DNA of 7,888 nt from Patescibacteria group bacterium (GCA_018814055.1 JAHJAL010000087.1:1-7888), one strand, 5' to 3'; positions 1 through 6,269 are shown, counted from the first letter of the stretch. The notes: a model not told the origin generated them from the sequence alone. Numbers and translations: made by a program.

Positions 1-1251
1 AAGGATGATCTGGAAAAGTATATCAAACAAATCAAACGTGATTTAGACAAAGAATACAAAGAATTCAAAAAGCAGGGCAAAGACCTTGAAGCGCAACGGC
101 TTAAACAAAGAGTTAGTTTTGACCTCGAAATGATCAAAGAAACCGGCTACTGCACCGGTATCGAAAACTATTCCCGCTACTTCGACAAACGCCAACCCGG
201 CGAACCCCCCAGCGTCTTGATTGATTTCTTCCCCAAAGACTACCTAATGATCATCGACGAATCTCATATCACCATTCCTCAAATCGGCGGTATGCATAAC
301 GGTGACAAAGCCCGCAAAGATATGTTGATAAATTATGGCTTCAGATTGAAAGCTGCCTATGATAATCGACCTTTGAATTTTGCCGAATTTGAATCCAAAA
401 TCAATCAAGTAGTCTTCACCTCGGCCACTCCCAGCAATTACGAAAAAGATAATTCCGGTGAAATTGTCGAACAAATCATTCGTCCGACCGGCTTGGTCGA
501 TCCCGCCATCGAGGTCCGCCCCGCCGAGGGTCAAATCGATGATCTGATTGCCGAAATTCGCGCAACTATCAAAAAAGGCCAGAGAGTGCTGGTGACAACA
601 CTTACCAAAAGATTGGCCGAAGAATTAACTGAATACCTGCAGGAAATCAACATCAAAGTCCAGTATCTCCACAGTGAAGTCGAAACTGTCGAACGTATGG
701 AAATCTTACGGGATCTCCGGCTGGGCGTTTATGACGTCTTGGTAGGCATCAATCTCCTGCGTGAAGGTCTGGACCTGCCCGAAGTTACCCTAGTTTCAAT
801 CCTGGACGCTGACAAAGAAGGATTTTTGCGAAGCGAAACCGCCCTAGTCCAAACCATCGGCCGGGCTGCCCGTCACGTCGATGGCCGGGTTATCATGTAT
901 GCCGATAAAATTACCCGCTCCATGAAAGCCGCCATCGACGAAACCGACCGCCGCCGCCAACTCCAGCAGAATTACAACGACAAACACAACATCACCCCGC
1001 AAACCATCCAATCCAAAATCAAAGAACTGGGGCTCAAATCCAAAAAAACTCGCGACGCCGCCAAGAAGAAAGCCGACCGAATTGACTGGAAAAAAGTCGA
1101 TGAATACACTCCCGACGCCATCGATAAACTCATCGACTCCCTGGAGAGCCAAATGGACATCGCCGCCCGCAACCTCGAGTTCGAAAAAGCCGCCGAACTT
1201 CGTGACCAAGTCCAGGAATTGATTTTGATCAAAAAATCAAAGAACAAATAA
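1..1251 (+). CDS. uvrB: UvrABC system protein B, C-terminal 416 residues (5' end outside window)
   Basis: UvrB is the DNA-loading helicase-like subunit of nucleotide excision repair: UvrA delivers it to damage, then it recruits UvrC for the two incisions. The frame is open from base 1, so the gene starts outside the window; the family is usually about 660-680 residues, so roughly 250 are missing, including the Walker A motif and beta-hairpin. Visible in order (fragment numbering): GYCTGIENYSR near 49-59; helicase motif II DESH at 86-89 followed by ITIPQIGGM; motif III-like FTSATPS near 140-146; the C-terminal helicase domain with LVTTLTKRLAEEL near 197-209, DVLVGINLLREGLDLPEV near 245-262 and motif VI QTIGRAAR at 284-291; the YAD/DRRR region; and a C-terminal UVR domain at about 374-408 (SQMDIAARNLEFEKAAELRD), which in this family contacts UvrC. 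All expected motifs of this half are intact. Codons favour C in third position more than in the genes to the right. No terminator follows, so reading into the next gene is possible. Confidence 0.97.
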   Translation, partial: KDDLEKYIKQIKRDLDKEYKEFKKQGKDLEAQRLKQRVSFDLEMIKETGYCTGIENYSRYFDKRQPGEPPSVLIDFFPKDYLMIIDESHITIPQIGGMHNGDKARKDMLINYGFRLKAAYDNRPLNFAEFESKINQVVFTSATPSNYEKDNSGEIVEQIIRPTGLVDPAIEVRPAEGQIDDLIAEIRATIKKGQRVLVTTLTKRLAEELTEYLQEINIKVQYLHSEVETVERMEILRDLRLGVYDVLVGINLLREGLDLPEVTLVSILDADKEGFLRSETALVQTIGRAARHVDGRVIMYADKITRSMKAAIDETDRRRQLQQNYNDKHNITPQTIQSKIKELGLKSKKTRDAAKKKADRIDWKKVDEYTPDAIDKLIDSLESQMDIAARNLEFEKAAELRDQVQELILIKKSKNK

Positions 1252-1255
1252 TTCT

Positions 1256-1284
1256 TTGAACTAATTAGCAAAACCCAGTATAAT
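1256..1284 (+). promoter_or_regulatory. sigma70-type promoter for the 114-residue membrane protein gene
   Basis: A -35 TTGAAC (1256-1261, 4 of 6 consensus) and a perfect -10 TATAAT (1279-1284) are separated by 17 bp. It begins just after the uvrB stop codon and would start transcription near 1291, giving a leader of about 78 nt. It points at the gene starting at 1369. Confidence 0.7.
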
Positions 1285-1300
1285 ACTAACTAGCTCAAAT

Positions 1301-1359
1301 ATAATGAATAATCATCATCAATAAGTTAATTATTCATTATTAGCCATTTATTATTCATT
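1301..1359. repeat. AT-rich inverted and direct repeat in the 5' leader
   Basis: ATAATGAATAAT (1301-1312) is a perfect 12-bp inverted repeat of ATTATTCATTAT (1329-1340), with a 16-nt loop. The core ATTATTCATT recurs as a direct copy at 1350-1359, ten bases before the ATG. Three copies of a 10-mer in 60 bases suggest either a binding site or a slippage-derived AT-rich spacer. The arm has one G or C per strand, so the hairpin would be weak and is not a terminator. Confidence 0.5.
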
Positions 1360-1368
1360 TATCATCCT

Positions 1369-1713
1369 ATGGGAAAAAAACGCAACAAGAAAAAAAAGAA
1401 CAAACTTAGGAAAGCTCATATATTGCAAGCCACTCAGAGAGTAAATCAAGAGTCGCTAGCCAGCTCTCCCATATCAACACCCCAATCTCCACCCACCACC
1501 AGTTCCACTATCCACCTGTCTCAAGCTCGATTTAGTACACCCACCGGAGTCAGAGAAGAATATTTTACCCACATCTGGCCCGATTTCAAATTTTTCCTAT
1601 TTGTTACCGTACTAATGGCCGTCATATTGGCCGCCATCTACTTCTGGGACGCATCCAGTGGCATAATACTTTACCTCGGCGGCAAAATATATGAATTACT
1701 GCATCTGAGTTAA
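1369..1713 (+). CDS. small single-pass membrane protein with lysine-rich N-terminus
   Basis: I do not recognise this 114-residue protein. It has three parts: a very basic head (residues 1-16, mostly K, R and N), a Ser/Thr/Pro-rich linker at about 27-60, and one strong hydrophobic segment at about 75-93 (FFLFVTVLMAVILAAIYFW) followed by a short tail of about 20 residues. The basic N-terminus suggests it stays in the cytoplasm (positive-inside rule) with the tail outside, a tail-anchor-like arrangement; this is inference. The start is the first ATG in a frame that fits the promoter at 1256-1284 and the terminator at 1730-1761. The sequence before the ATG (ATTTATCATCCT) has no Shine-Dalgarno. 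The leader contains the 1301-1359 repeats. It may be transcribed alone or as a read-through partner of uvrB. Confidence 0.75.
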   Translation: MGKKRNKKKKNKLRKAHILQATQRVNQESLASSPISTPQSPPTTSSTIHLSQARFSTPTGVREEYFTHIWPDFKFFLFVTVLMAVILAAIYFWDASSGIILYLGGKIYELLHLS

Positions 1714-1729
1714 TTTTTTTTAAAAAATG

Positions 1730-1761
1730 AAAGAGATGGTCGATAGAGACCATCTCTTTTT
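1730..1761. terminator. strong intrinsic terminator, probably bidirectional
   Basis: A perfect 12-bp stem (1730-1741 pairs with 1748-1759) encloses the 6-nt loop GATAGA, and a T run extends from the descending arm to 1761. It lies 17 bases after the stop of the 114-residue gene. On the minus strand the same stem is followed by TTTCATTTTTT, so it can also end transcripts coming from trpS and the micro-gene. Confidence 0.9.
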
Positions 1762-1793
1762 GATATTATAATAATTCTATTCCAATTTATCCG

Positions 1794-1923
1794 TCATCTG
1801 TTATGTTTCCTAGAACAATATCCCTTGAAATCCTTGATTTCAGCTTTTTCCTCAGAGGTGAATATCAAATTAACAATCGGCTGCAAATGTTTTTCCAGAT
1901 AATCTGTTGATTCTTCGTCTCAT
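1794..1923 (-). pseudogene. possible frameshifted micro-gene, about 42 residues
   Basis: On the minus strand an ATG (1923-1921) sits 7 nt after AAGGAG (1936-1931), the best Shine-Dalgarno in the window. Read directly, it gives only 17 codons (begins MRRRINRLSG) before TAA. The adjacent frame, from 1919 to the stop at 1794-1796, encodes 41 residues that look like real protein: DEESTDYLEKHLQPIVN, then LIFTSEEKAEIKDFKGYC, ending SRKHNR. Stop codons lie immediately upstream in that frame, so it cannot begin earlier. Removing one A just after the ATG would join the start to DEES. I infer a one-base frameshift, either a real mutation or an assembly error; the alternatives are an internal non-ATG start or chance. 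I do not recognise the peptide. It has its own promoter (1966-1993) and the 1730-1761 terminator behind it. Confidence 0.45.
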
Positions 1924-1965
1924 TTTTATGCTCCTTGCAAAAATATACAACTAACCTACGCCTTA

Positions 1966-1993
1966 ATTATAACCAAAAGACTTTATTTATCAA
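1966..1993 (-). promoter_or_regulatory. minus-strand promoter in front of the micro-gene
   Basis: On the minus strand, TTGATA (1993-1988, 5 of 6) and a perfect TATAAT (1971-1966) are separated by 16 bp. Transcription would start near 1959 and give a leader of about 36 nt carrying AAGGAG before the ATG at 1923. It lies between the trpS stop and the micro-gene, so the latter need not depend on trpS. Confidence 0.6.
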
Positions 1994-2020
1994 TATAAAC
2001 GTGATACCACGACATCTTTT

Positions 2021-3025
2021 TTACATAGGATCAATCAATCCAGCCCGGGTTCGTACTTTCTTTAGTGTTTCACCCGCAACTTCATTGGCCTTGGCCGCTC
2101 CCCTTTTTAAAACATCTCGTACATAATCATAATTTTTCTCCAATTCCAAATATTTTTCCCGAATTGGTGCCACAAACTCCACCACCTTGTCCGCCAAATC
2201 CTTTTTAAACTCCGCATACCCCTTACCATCAAATCTCTCTTCTATTACTTGTTCTCCTACACCAGTAACGCTCTGATAAATCGTCAAAAGATTAAACAAA
2301 GCTTTTCTATCCTTATCAAACACTATTTCTTTGCCAGAATCAGTCACCGCCTTGGAGATTTTCAAATGAATATCATCCGGCGTATCAAGTAGCCATATAT
2401 AATTATATTTCGACTCGGCCGACTTACTCATCTTCTCTTCCGGATTATCCAACGCCATAATCCGCGCGCCCTGCGGCGGATTAACAGCTTTTGGCTCTTT
2501 GAACGTGTTACCGTACAAACGATTAAACCTCCGCGCAATCTCCCTGGCAATTTCCACGTGTTGCCGCTGATCCTCACCCACCGGCACCAAATCAGTGTTG
2601 TATAGCAATATATCCGCTGCCTGTAATACCGGATAATCCAATAAACCAACAGACACATTCTCGTCCCCAACTTTTTTGGATTTCTCTTTGTATTGAATCA
2701 TCTGATTCAGCCATCCGACCGGCGTATTACAGTTTAATATCCAGGTCAATTCAGTGTGTGCCGGCACATGCGATTGGATAAACAAATTCGATTTATCCGG
2801 ATCCAAACCGCAAGCCAAATACAACATCGACACCTCTATAGTTTTTTCTTTCAGAACTTTTGGATCATACGGCACCGTCATCGCATGCAAATCCACCACA
2901 AAAAACCAATTTTCACTATCTCCCTCGTCCTGCTTTTTGACCCATTGGCTAATCGCCCCGATATAATTACCCAAAGTCAAATTTCCCGAAGGCGCCACGC
3001 CCGACAAAACCCGTTTCTTTGCCAT
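2021..3025 (-). CDS. trpS: tryptophan--tRNA ligase
   Basis: A cytoplasmic class I aminoacyl-tRNA synthetase that activates tryptophan with ATP and charges tRNA-Trp. At 334 residues it matches the usual bacterial length and looks complete. The N-terminus reads SGVAPSGNLTLGNYIGA; its segment PSGNLTLGN (12-20) is the HIGH-equivalent ATP motif in the form common among TrpRS. The Rossmann core continues with FFVVDLHAMT (41-50), the family-typical GWLNQMIQYKEK (104-115), GLLDYPVLQAADILLY (127-142) and VPVGEDQRQHVEIAREIARRFN (148-169). KMSKS is present at 198-202. The C-terminal helical part carries the anticodon-binding region. The ATG at 3025 gives the expected MAKKRVLSG start; no clear Shine-Dalgarno precedes it. 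It lies 74 bases downstream of the 239-residue gene on the same strand, so co-transcription is possible, with a lone TATAAT-like -10 in the gap. No T-box or leader attenuator was seen. Confidence 0.97.
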   Translation of the reverse strand: MAKKRVLSGVAPSGNLTLGNYIGAISQWVKKQDEGDSENWFFVVDLHAMTVPYDPKVLKEKTIEVSMLYLACGLDPDKSNLFIQSHVPAHTELTWILNCNTPVGWLNQMIQYKEKSKKVGDENVSVGLLDYPVLQAADILLYNTDLVPVGEDQRQHVEIAREIARRFNRLYGNTFKEPKAVNPPQGARIMALDNPEEKMSKSAESKYNYIWLLDTPDDIHLKISKAVTDSGKEIVFDKDRKALFNLLTIYQSVTGVGEQVIEERFDGKGYAEFKKDLADKVVEFVAPIREKYLELEKNYDYVRDVLKRGAAKANEVAGETLKKVRTRAGLIDPM

Positions 3026-3070
3026 TTTTGCTTACCCACTAAATTAAATACTAAACAGTTAATTAATTAC

Positions 3071-3076
3071 ATTATA
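3071..3076 (-). promoter_or_regulatory. possible -10 element for trpS
   Basis: A perfect TATAAT on the minus strand lies 45 bases before the trpS ATG, in the gap after the 239-residue gene. No good -35 lies 16-18 bp upstream: the best placed hexamer is TGCGGA, inside the end of the preceding gene. It could be a weak or activator-dependent promoter, or chance in AT-rich DNA. Confidence 0.3.
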
Positions 3077-3099
3077 AGCCAGAATCAAAAAATTCCGCA

Positions 3100-3819
3100 C
3101 TACTCCTTTGGCCACCAATTGGGAAATTCCCTGCCGCAACAATACATTTCATACCTACCCAAAAATGGATGCCATGACAAACCTCCGCCCTGACTAATAA
3201 TTTCACCATTTTGATTAATCGGCATCAACCCAAATTGCATATTACCAAAAGGATCATCATCATAAAACATCACAAAATACGCCGTATCGTCAATATTATC
3301 CACAGTAATTTCCATCCATTGCGAGTTATATTTGTCGACTTTCAAAACAACGTCCGGTAGGTTACCTCCCATGTAAGAATAAATTACAAAATCACTAGTC
3401 ACCACATAATCATCACCATAGTCACCGACCCAATCTTGTCCCGGAATAATATCTTGCTTTATATAGGCCACCATTTCCACCTCTCCATCTTGATTAATAT
3501 CTTCCATTTTCAATATGGTATACCCGGCTAGTTCCAGTTTCTTTTTGACCGAATCCAGTGCTTTTATCTGCATTTCTTCATTTGTGACTGATTTGAACTG
3601 ATAAACATTACCATTTTCATCAACGATTTCATCCCCAGTATTTTCAGTATCAATAATCTTCTCCTCTTTCTCCCTTTCTTCCACCTCCAGTTTACTTATT
3701 TCCCATTTGATGCCCGCGAACTCTCCTTTCACGTAACTCCACTGCCAGATTATCATAATTCCCACAATCAACAATGGCCACAAAAACATAAATAAATAAG
3801 CCAAAAAGTTGCTTTTCAT
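3100..3819 (-). CDS. membrane-anchored protein with extracytoplasmic domain, unknown function
   Basis: I do not recognise this 239-residue protein. Its N-terminus (MKSNFLAYLFMFLWPLLIVG and on to about residue 27) is one long hydrophobic segment after a short basic start, with no cleavage site or lipobox cysteine, so a signal anchor is likely. A highly charged Glu/Lys region at about 38-60 may form a short coiled-coil stalk. The C-terminal domain (about 70-239) is rich in Asp, Tyr and Trp and contains DINQDGEVE (107-115), which matches the DxNxDGxxE calcium loop of EF-hand and dockerin-like repeats; a single copy is weak evidence for calcium binding. Cys227-Cys228 are adjacent near the end. 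The start at 3819 puts the hydrophobic segment at the N-terminus; a possible AGGG lies 9 nt upstream. It is divergent from the 268-residue exported protein and lies 74 bases upstream of trpS. Confidence 0.75.
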   Translation of the reverse strand: MKSNFLAYLFMFLWPLLIVGIMIIWQWSYVKGEFAGIKWEISKLEVEEREKEEKIIDTENTGDEIVDENGNVYQFKSVTNEEMQIKALDSVKKKLELAGYTILKMEDINQDGEVEMVAYIKQDIIPGQDWVGDYGDDYVVTSDFVIYSYMGGNLPDVVLKVDKYNSQWMEITVDNIDDTAYFVMFYDDDPFGNMQFGLMPINQNGEIISQGGGLSWHPFLGRYEMYCCGREFPNWWPKE

Positions 3820-3835
3820 AGATCATTACCCTAAA

Positions 3836-3862
3836 ATTATAAACTAACTCATACTCTATCAA
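3836..3862 (-). promoter_or_regulatory. probable promoter of the 239-residue membrane protein gene
   Basis: On the minus strand, TTGATA (3862-3857) and TATAAT (3841-3836) are 15 bp apart, shorter than the ideal 17. Transcription would start near 3829, leaving a leader of only about 10 nt before the ATG at 3819. Confidence 0.45.
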
Positions 3863-3889
3863 AATATCCCAAATATTACCATAAATACC

Positions 3890-3918
3890 TTGACAAATAA
3901 TATATGTAATGTTAGATT
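3890..3918 (+). promoter_or_regulatory. sigma70-type promoter of the 268-residue gene
   Basis: A perfect -35 TTGACA (3890-3895) is followed after 17 bp by TAGATT (3913-3918, 4 of 6). The predicted start near 3925 gives a leader of about 28 nt without a Shine-Dalgarno. It lies in the 133-base divergent gap 3820-3952, which holds nothing else I can support. Confidence 0.65.
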
Positions 3919-3952
3919 AACAACATATTAAAAAATTACTAATTTCTTAATT

Positions 3953-4759
3953 ATGATTGAAAATATCAATCTTGAAAAAGTAATATCCCGAAAAGATTTT
4001 ATTAAAGGCACAATAGCTTTTGGCGCCCTAACCCTATATAAATATTGGAATGGGGAATCCGGCCAATTTTCAGCACAGGCGTCAGCAGATATCAAAAAAC
4101 ATGATTCCGACCTAAGTAATTATCATCCGGAAAACCAAAAAGATGACACTATAGACCAGCCTCATGAAAATAAGGAAAAAATATCTCAACTAGTCAATCT
4201 TATTCTAAATTCCAATGACATATCTCAAGTTTGGCCCAAGATAGAAAACATGCAAAATGTATTGGGTCAAAAACCAATCAAGCTCACCAATCGCAAAATT
4301 AGTTCATATTCTCCCGAAAATTGCCCATCCGATCTTACCTCTACCGGCAATCCCGTCAAACCATTTTTTACTTTTGCGGCTGATAAAAAATACAAGGGCT
4401 GGTCAGCCATCATAGAATACGATGAACTTGTTACCGGTAAAAAAGCATATATAGGATTTGGCAAATGCCAAGACACGGGTGGGCTAATAGGCGATAGCAG
4501 CCTTGACCCCGAAAAAAGAGATATTGATGTTTTCTGTCAAAATGAAACCATAGCTTTCACAATTGGTGAACAACCAAATACAAAAATTATTATGATACCA
4601 CCAGGAATATGTGGATTGACCGATATTGATAGCATAAAAGCCATCAAACAAGAAAAATTATCATACAATAAACAATACGAAACACTTCAACAAATAGTTA
4701 ATGCAGCCCCTGAATATGCGGATATCAAAAAAATACAAGATCTCAGTCGATTGTTATAA
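3953..4759 (+). CDS. putative exported protein with Tat-like N-terminus, unknown function
   Basis: I do not recognise this 268-residue protein. Residues 12-18 read SRKDFIK, matching the twin-arginine (Tat) consensus S/T-R-R-x-F-L-K except that Lys replaces the second Arg. A moderately hydrophobic stretch follows (GTIAFGALTLY, 19-29), then AQASA (41-45), where cleavage after Ala43 or Ala45 would fit signal peptidase I. A charged linker covers about 46-75. The rest looks like one folded domain with four cysteines (124, 172, 195, 220), enough for two disulfides if it folds outside the cytoplasm, and motifs such as YIGFGKCQDTGG (167-178). Export is inferred; a short N-terminal anchor is the alternative. 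The ATG at 3953 fits the promoter at 3890-3918 and keeps the signal near the N-terminus. A GC-rich terminator follows at 4783-4808. It is divergent from the membrane-anchored 239-residue protein, which may act in the same compartment. Confidence 0.75.
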   Translation: MIENINLEKVISRKDFIKGTIAFGALTLYKYWNGESGQFSAQASADIKKHDSDLSNYHPENQKDDTIDQPHENKEKISQLVNLILNSNDISQVWPKIENMQNVLGQKPIKLTNRKISSYSPENCPSDLTSTGNPVKPFFTFAADKKYKGWSAIIEYDELVTGKKAYIGFGKCQDTGGLIGDSSLDPEKRDIDVFCQNETIAFTIGEQPNTKIIMIPPGICGLTDIDSIKAIKQEKLSYNKQYETLQQIVNAAPEYADIKKIQDLSRLL

Positions 4760-4782
4760 ATATATTTATCCTTCAAACAAAC

Positions 4783-4808
4783 CAAAACCCCCGCGCGCGG
4801 GGGTTTTG
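4783..4808. terminator. GC-rich intrinsic terminator shared by convergent genes
   Basis: A perfect palindrome CAAAACCCCCG...CGGGGGTTTTG with a CGCG-type centre lies between the stop at 4759 (+) and the stop at 4833 (-). TTTTGTT follows on the plus strand and TTTTGGTTTGTTT on the minus strand, so it can act in both directions. Its GC content stands out sharply against the surrounding AT-rich DNA. Confidence 0.9.
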
Positions 4809-4832
4809 TTGTCATTTGCTTTGCAAAAATCA

Positions 4833-5657
4833 TTAACAACGCTTTGCCTCTTCTTCAACTCGAAAATTTAACTGTTTTTCATATTGACTTCCTTTAAACA
4901 ATCCATTCATATTTTTCACTATTTCCTCCTTCTCTAGCTTGGATTCTTTAAAGATAAAACTAACTGTATCTTCAACCAAGAACAAAAATAAATGATTATT
5001 GTCTTTGTACAAATTATCAGGTTTATGGCAATTGTCATCCGCCATAAAATTCCGAAGTTTAAAATATTTCTTTATCCTGTTTCTCAGCTCTACCTTGAAA
5101 TAAGATTCATGAAGAAAGCTTTCCATCCATTTTTCAACTATATGGCCATATATCTTGCTCGCATATGATTGATCAATTGGTGCCTTGGTTGAGTAGCTAG
5201 CATTATACTTATTGATATATTCTTCTATTCTATCAACTGGGCTTTTGACCCGGAGCATTTCTCCCGAATCTTTCTTTTTCTTTATCTGCTCTAAATCAAC
5301 ATCTTTGTAATATTCTCGAAAATACTCTTGGTGTCTTTTACCATAGCTGTCACCATATTTGTCATTCTGAAAAAAATTATCAACATTGCAGTTTCGTACC
5401 ACAAAATCCAATAATTCCTTTATTACCAATAGCTTTTCATATTTCTCCTCGAGAGTCTTGATATTCTTCATTTCATCTGGATTGATTCTCATTTCATCCA
5501 ATGACATCAAGCCATCGTCATTGAGCAAAGAGGAAAAATTATTTACACCATATAACCCATGCAAATATCCGCCCAGACCATTTTCTAGGACTTCTTTTGC
5601 TTTTTCTGACAAATGAAAAACAGCTGTGTCAAAATTTTTTATTCGGGCATGCTTCAT
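4833..5657 (-). CDS. hypothetical protein, 274 residues, probably cytoplasmic and helical
   Basis: I cannot assign this protein. It has no signal peptide or membrane segment and is rich in Lys, Glu, Asn, Tyr and Asp. Predicted by eye, it is mostly helical, with charged helices at about 54-88 (DEMRINPDEMKNIKTLEEKY and onward), 110-130 and 141-151. A compact hydrophobic segment sits at 222-236 (HLFLFLVEDTVSFIF), flanked by charged stretches. Basic clusters occur at 191-203 (LRNRIKKYFKLRN) and at the C-terminus. No nuclease, helicase or kinase motif is visible. The ATG at 5657 is the first in frame and lies about 28 nt from the predicted transcription start; no Shine-Dalgarno. It is transcribed divergently from the 5809-7888 gene set and ends at the shared terminator 4783-4808. 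Low-GC composition matches its right-hand neighbours rather than uvrB. Confidence 0.75.
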   Translation of the reverse strand: MKHARIKNFDTAVFHLSEKAKEVLENGLGGYLHGLYGVNNFSSLLNDDGLMSLDEMRINPDEMKNIKTLEEKYEKLLVIKELLDFVVRNCNVDNFFQNDKYGDSYGKRHQEYFREYYKDVDLEQIKKKKDSGEMLRVKSPVDRIEEYINKYNASYSTKAPIDQSYASKIYGHIVEKWMESFLHESYFKVELRNRIKKYFKLRNFMADDNCHKPDNLYKDNNHLFLFLVEDTVSFIFKESKLEKEEIVKNMNGLFKGSQYEKQLNFRVEEEAKRC

Positions 5658-5692
5658 GTAATTTTCTGTCTAATGCAATAATTCTAAACATC

Positions 5693-5720
5693 ATAATAAC
5701 AAATAAATATTATATGTCAA
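5693..5720 (-). promoter_or_regulatory. sigma70-type promoter of the 274-residue gene
   Basis: On the minus strand a perfect TTGACA (5720-5715) is followed after 16 bp by TATTAT (5698-5693, 5 of 6). The start would be near 5686. Its -35 region is one arm of the inverted repeat 5714-5756. Confidence 0.7.
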
Positions 5721-5756
5721 TACTAATTTGCCAATACCTCATCTCATTATTGACAT
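5714..5756. repeat. inverted repeat joining two divergent -35 elements, candidate operator
   Basis: ATGTCAATA (5714-5722) is a perfect 9-bp inverted repeat of TATTGACAT (5748-5756), with 25 bp between. Each arm contains the TTGACA -35 of one divergent promoter. The identity extends past the -35 hexamer on both sides (ATTGACA context), so a regulator touching both promoters is possible. Similarity of two strong -35 boxes alone would explain 6 of the 9 bp. Confidence 0.5.
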
Positions 5757-5778
5757 TTAGACACTACTATTCTATATT
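5750..5778 (+). promoter_or_regulatory. sigma70-type promoter of the 147/113-residue gene pair
   Basis: A perfect -35 TTGACA (5750-5755), a 17-bp spacer and TATATT (5773-5778, 5 of 6). The start near 5785 leaves about 24 nt before the ATG at 5809, with no Shine-Dalgarno in that leader. Confidence 0.75.
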
Positions 5779-5808
5779 GTCCCTGACTAATCATTTAGCG
5801 CTCAATCT

Positions 5809-6252
5809 ATGTGTGAAAGAATAAATAATGCTCATAAAGAAAACCGGGATAAACTACCATCACCCGGCAAAGTCAAAATTATTCTAAGCTCATACATAGC
5901 AGAAAACAAGCTATCTATATTAATTAGAAAAAACGCCATGGATTCATTCCATAGGCATAATGAAACTAGAGAATTCGACGAGAAAACACACTATATCAAC
6001 CTGGAAGAAGACAACCCCAAATTCCCATCACTTAAAAATAATGACGACATTTTATTGATTATAATAAACGAACAACCCTCCAAGTGCCCAGAACAAATCG
6101 GACGATTCGAGAAAAGATACTATAACAAGATTACAGATCAAACGAAAATATCACCCACCATATACTGGGCCAACATTTACCAAACCAATCTAATAGACCG
6201 CCCAATAGTAGATATAAAGATTCCATACCGCTACCAATTTGGTACAAAATAA
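5809..6252 (+). CDS. hypothetical protein, 147 residues
   Basis: I do not recognise this protein. It begins MCERINNAHKENRDK and has no export signal or membrane segment. Alternating hydrophobic runs suggest beta strands: KVKIILSSYI (21-30), KLSILIR (34-40) and DDILLIIINE (79-88). The C-terminal part has several aromatic residues (YWANIYQTN, 119-127; IPYRYQF, 138-144). A small alpha/beta or beta-rich fold is plausible; this is inference. The ATG at 5809 is the only good start between the promoter 5750-5778 and the body of the frame. The next gene starts 17 bases after its stop on the same strand, so the two form an operon and may act together. The only cysteines are Cys2 and Cys93. Confidence 0.7.
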   Translation: MCERINNAHKENRDKLPSPGKVKIILSSYIAENKLSILIRKNAMDSFHRHNETREFDEKTHYINLEEDNPKFPSLKNNDDILLIIINEQPSKCPEQIGRFEKRYYNKITDQTKISPTIYWANIYQTNLIDRPIVDIKIPYRYQFGTK

Positions 6253-6269
6253 TCCAATAAAAATCGATT

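Larger units (their letters stand above)
1714..2020. other. gene-poor spacer between two convergent units
   Basis: These 307 bases separate the 114-residue gene (+) from trpS (-). They hold the terminator at 1730-1761, a probable degraded or frameshifted minus-strand micro-gene (1794-1923) and its promoter (1966-1993). A weak minus-strand CGTG/CACG hairpin near 2000-2012 follows trpS. I see no RNA gene. A plus-strand frame opening at 1935 runs antisense into trpS and looks like a shadow. Confidence 0.6.

Noticed and set aside
1219..1240. AT-only hairpin at the end of uvrB as a terminator
   Set aside because: The 8-bp stem has one G-C pair per arm, lies inside the coding region and is not followed by a T run.
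244..1271. Three minus-strand open frames opposite uvrB (244-534, 844-1209, 972-1271)
   Set aside because: They lie antisense to an unmistakable uvrB frame; their composition is what its codon bias produces on the other strand.
1935..2126. Plus-strand frame of 63 codons
   Set aside because: It overlaps the 3' end of trpS and the minus-strand promoter region, has no promoter or ribosome site, and looks like an antisense shadow.
2428..3193. Open frames antisense or out of frame within trpS (2428-2670 -, 2754-2966 +, 2756-3193 +)
   Set aside because: They are shadows of the complete and well-supported trpS frame.
4267..4476. Minus-strand frame inside the 268-residue gene
   Set aside because: It is antisense to a frame with a promoter, signal and terminator; it has no independent support.
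5024..5057. RN...H pattern in the 274-residue protein as a HEPN ribonuclease motif
   Set aside because: The spacing between Arg and His (eight residues) is outside the R-x4-6-H range, and the surrounding helix pattern does not support it.
5386..5824. Plus-strand frames opposite the 274-residue gene and across the divergent promoters (5386-5616, 5597-5824)
   Set aside because: They run through both promoters and have a low-complexity, low-GC composition typical of antisense frames.
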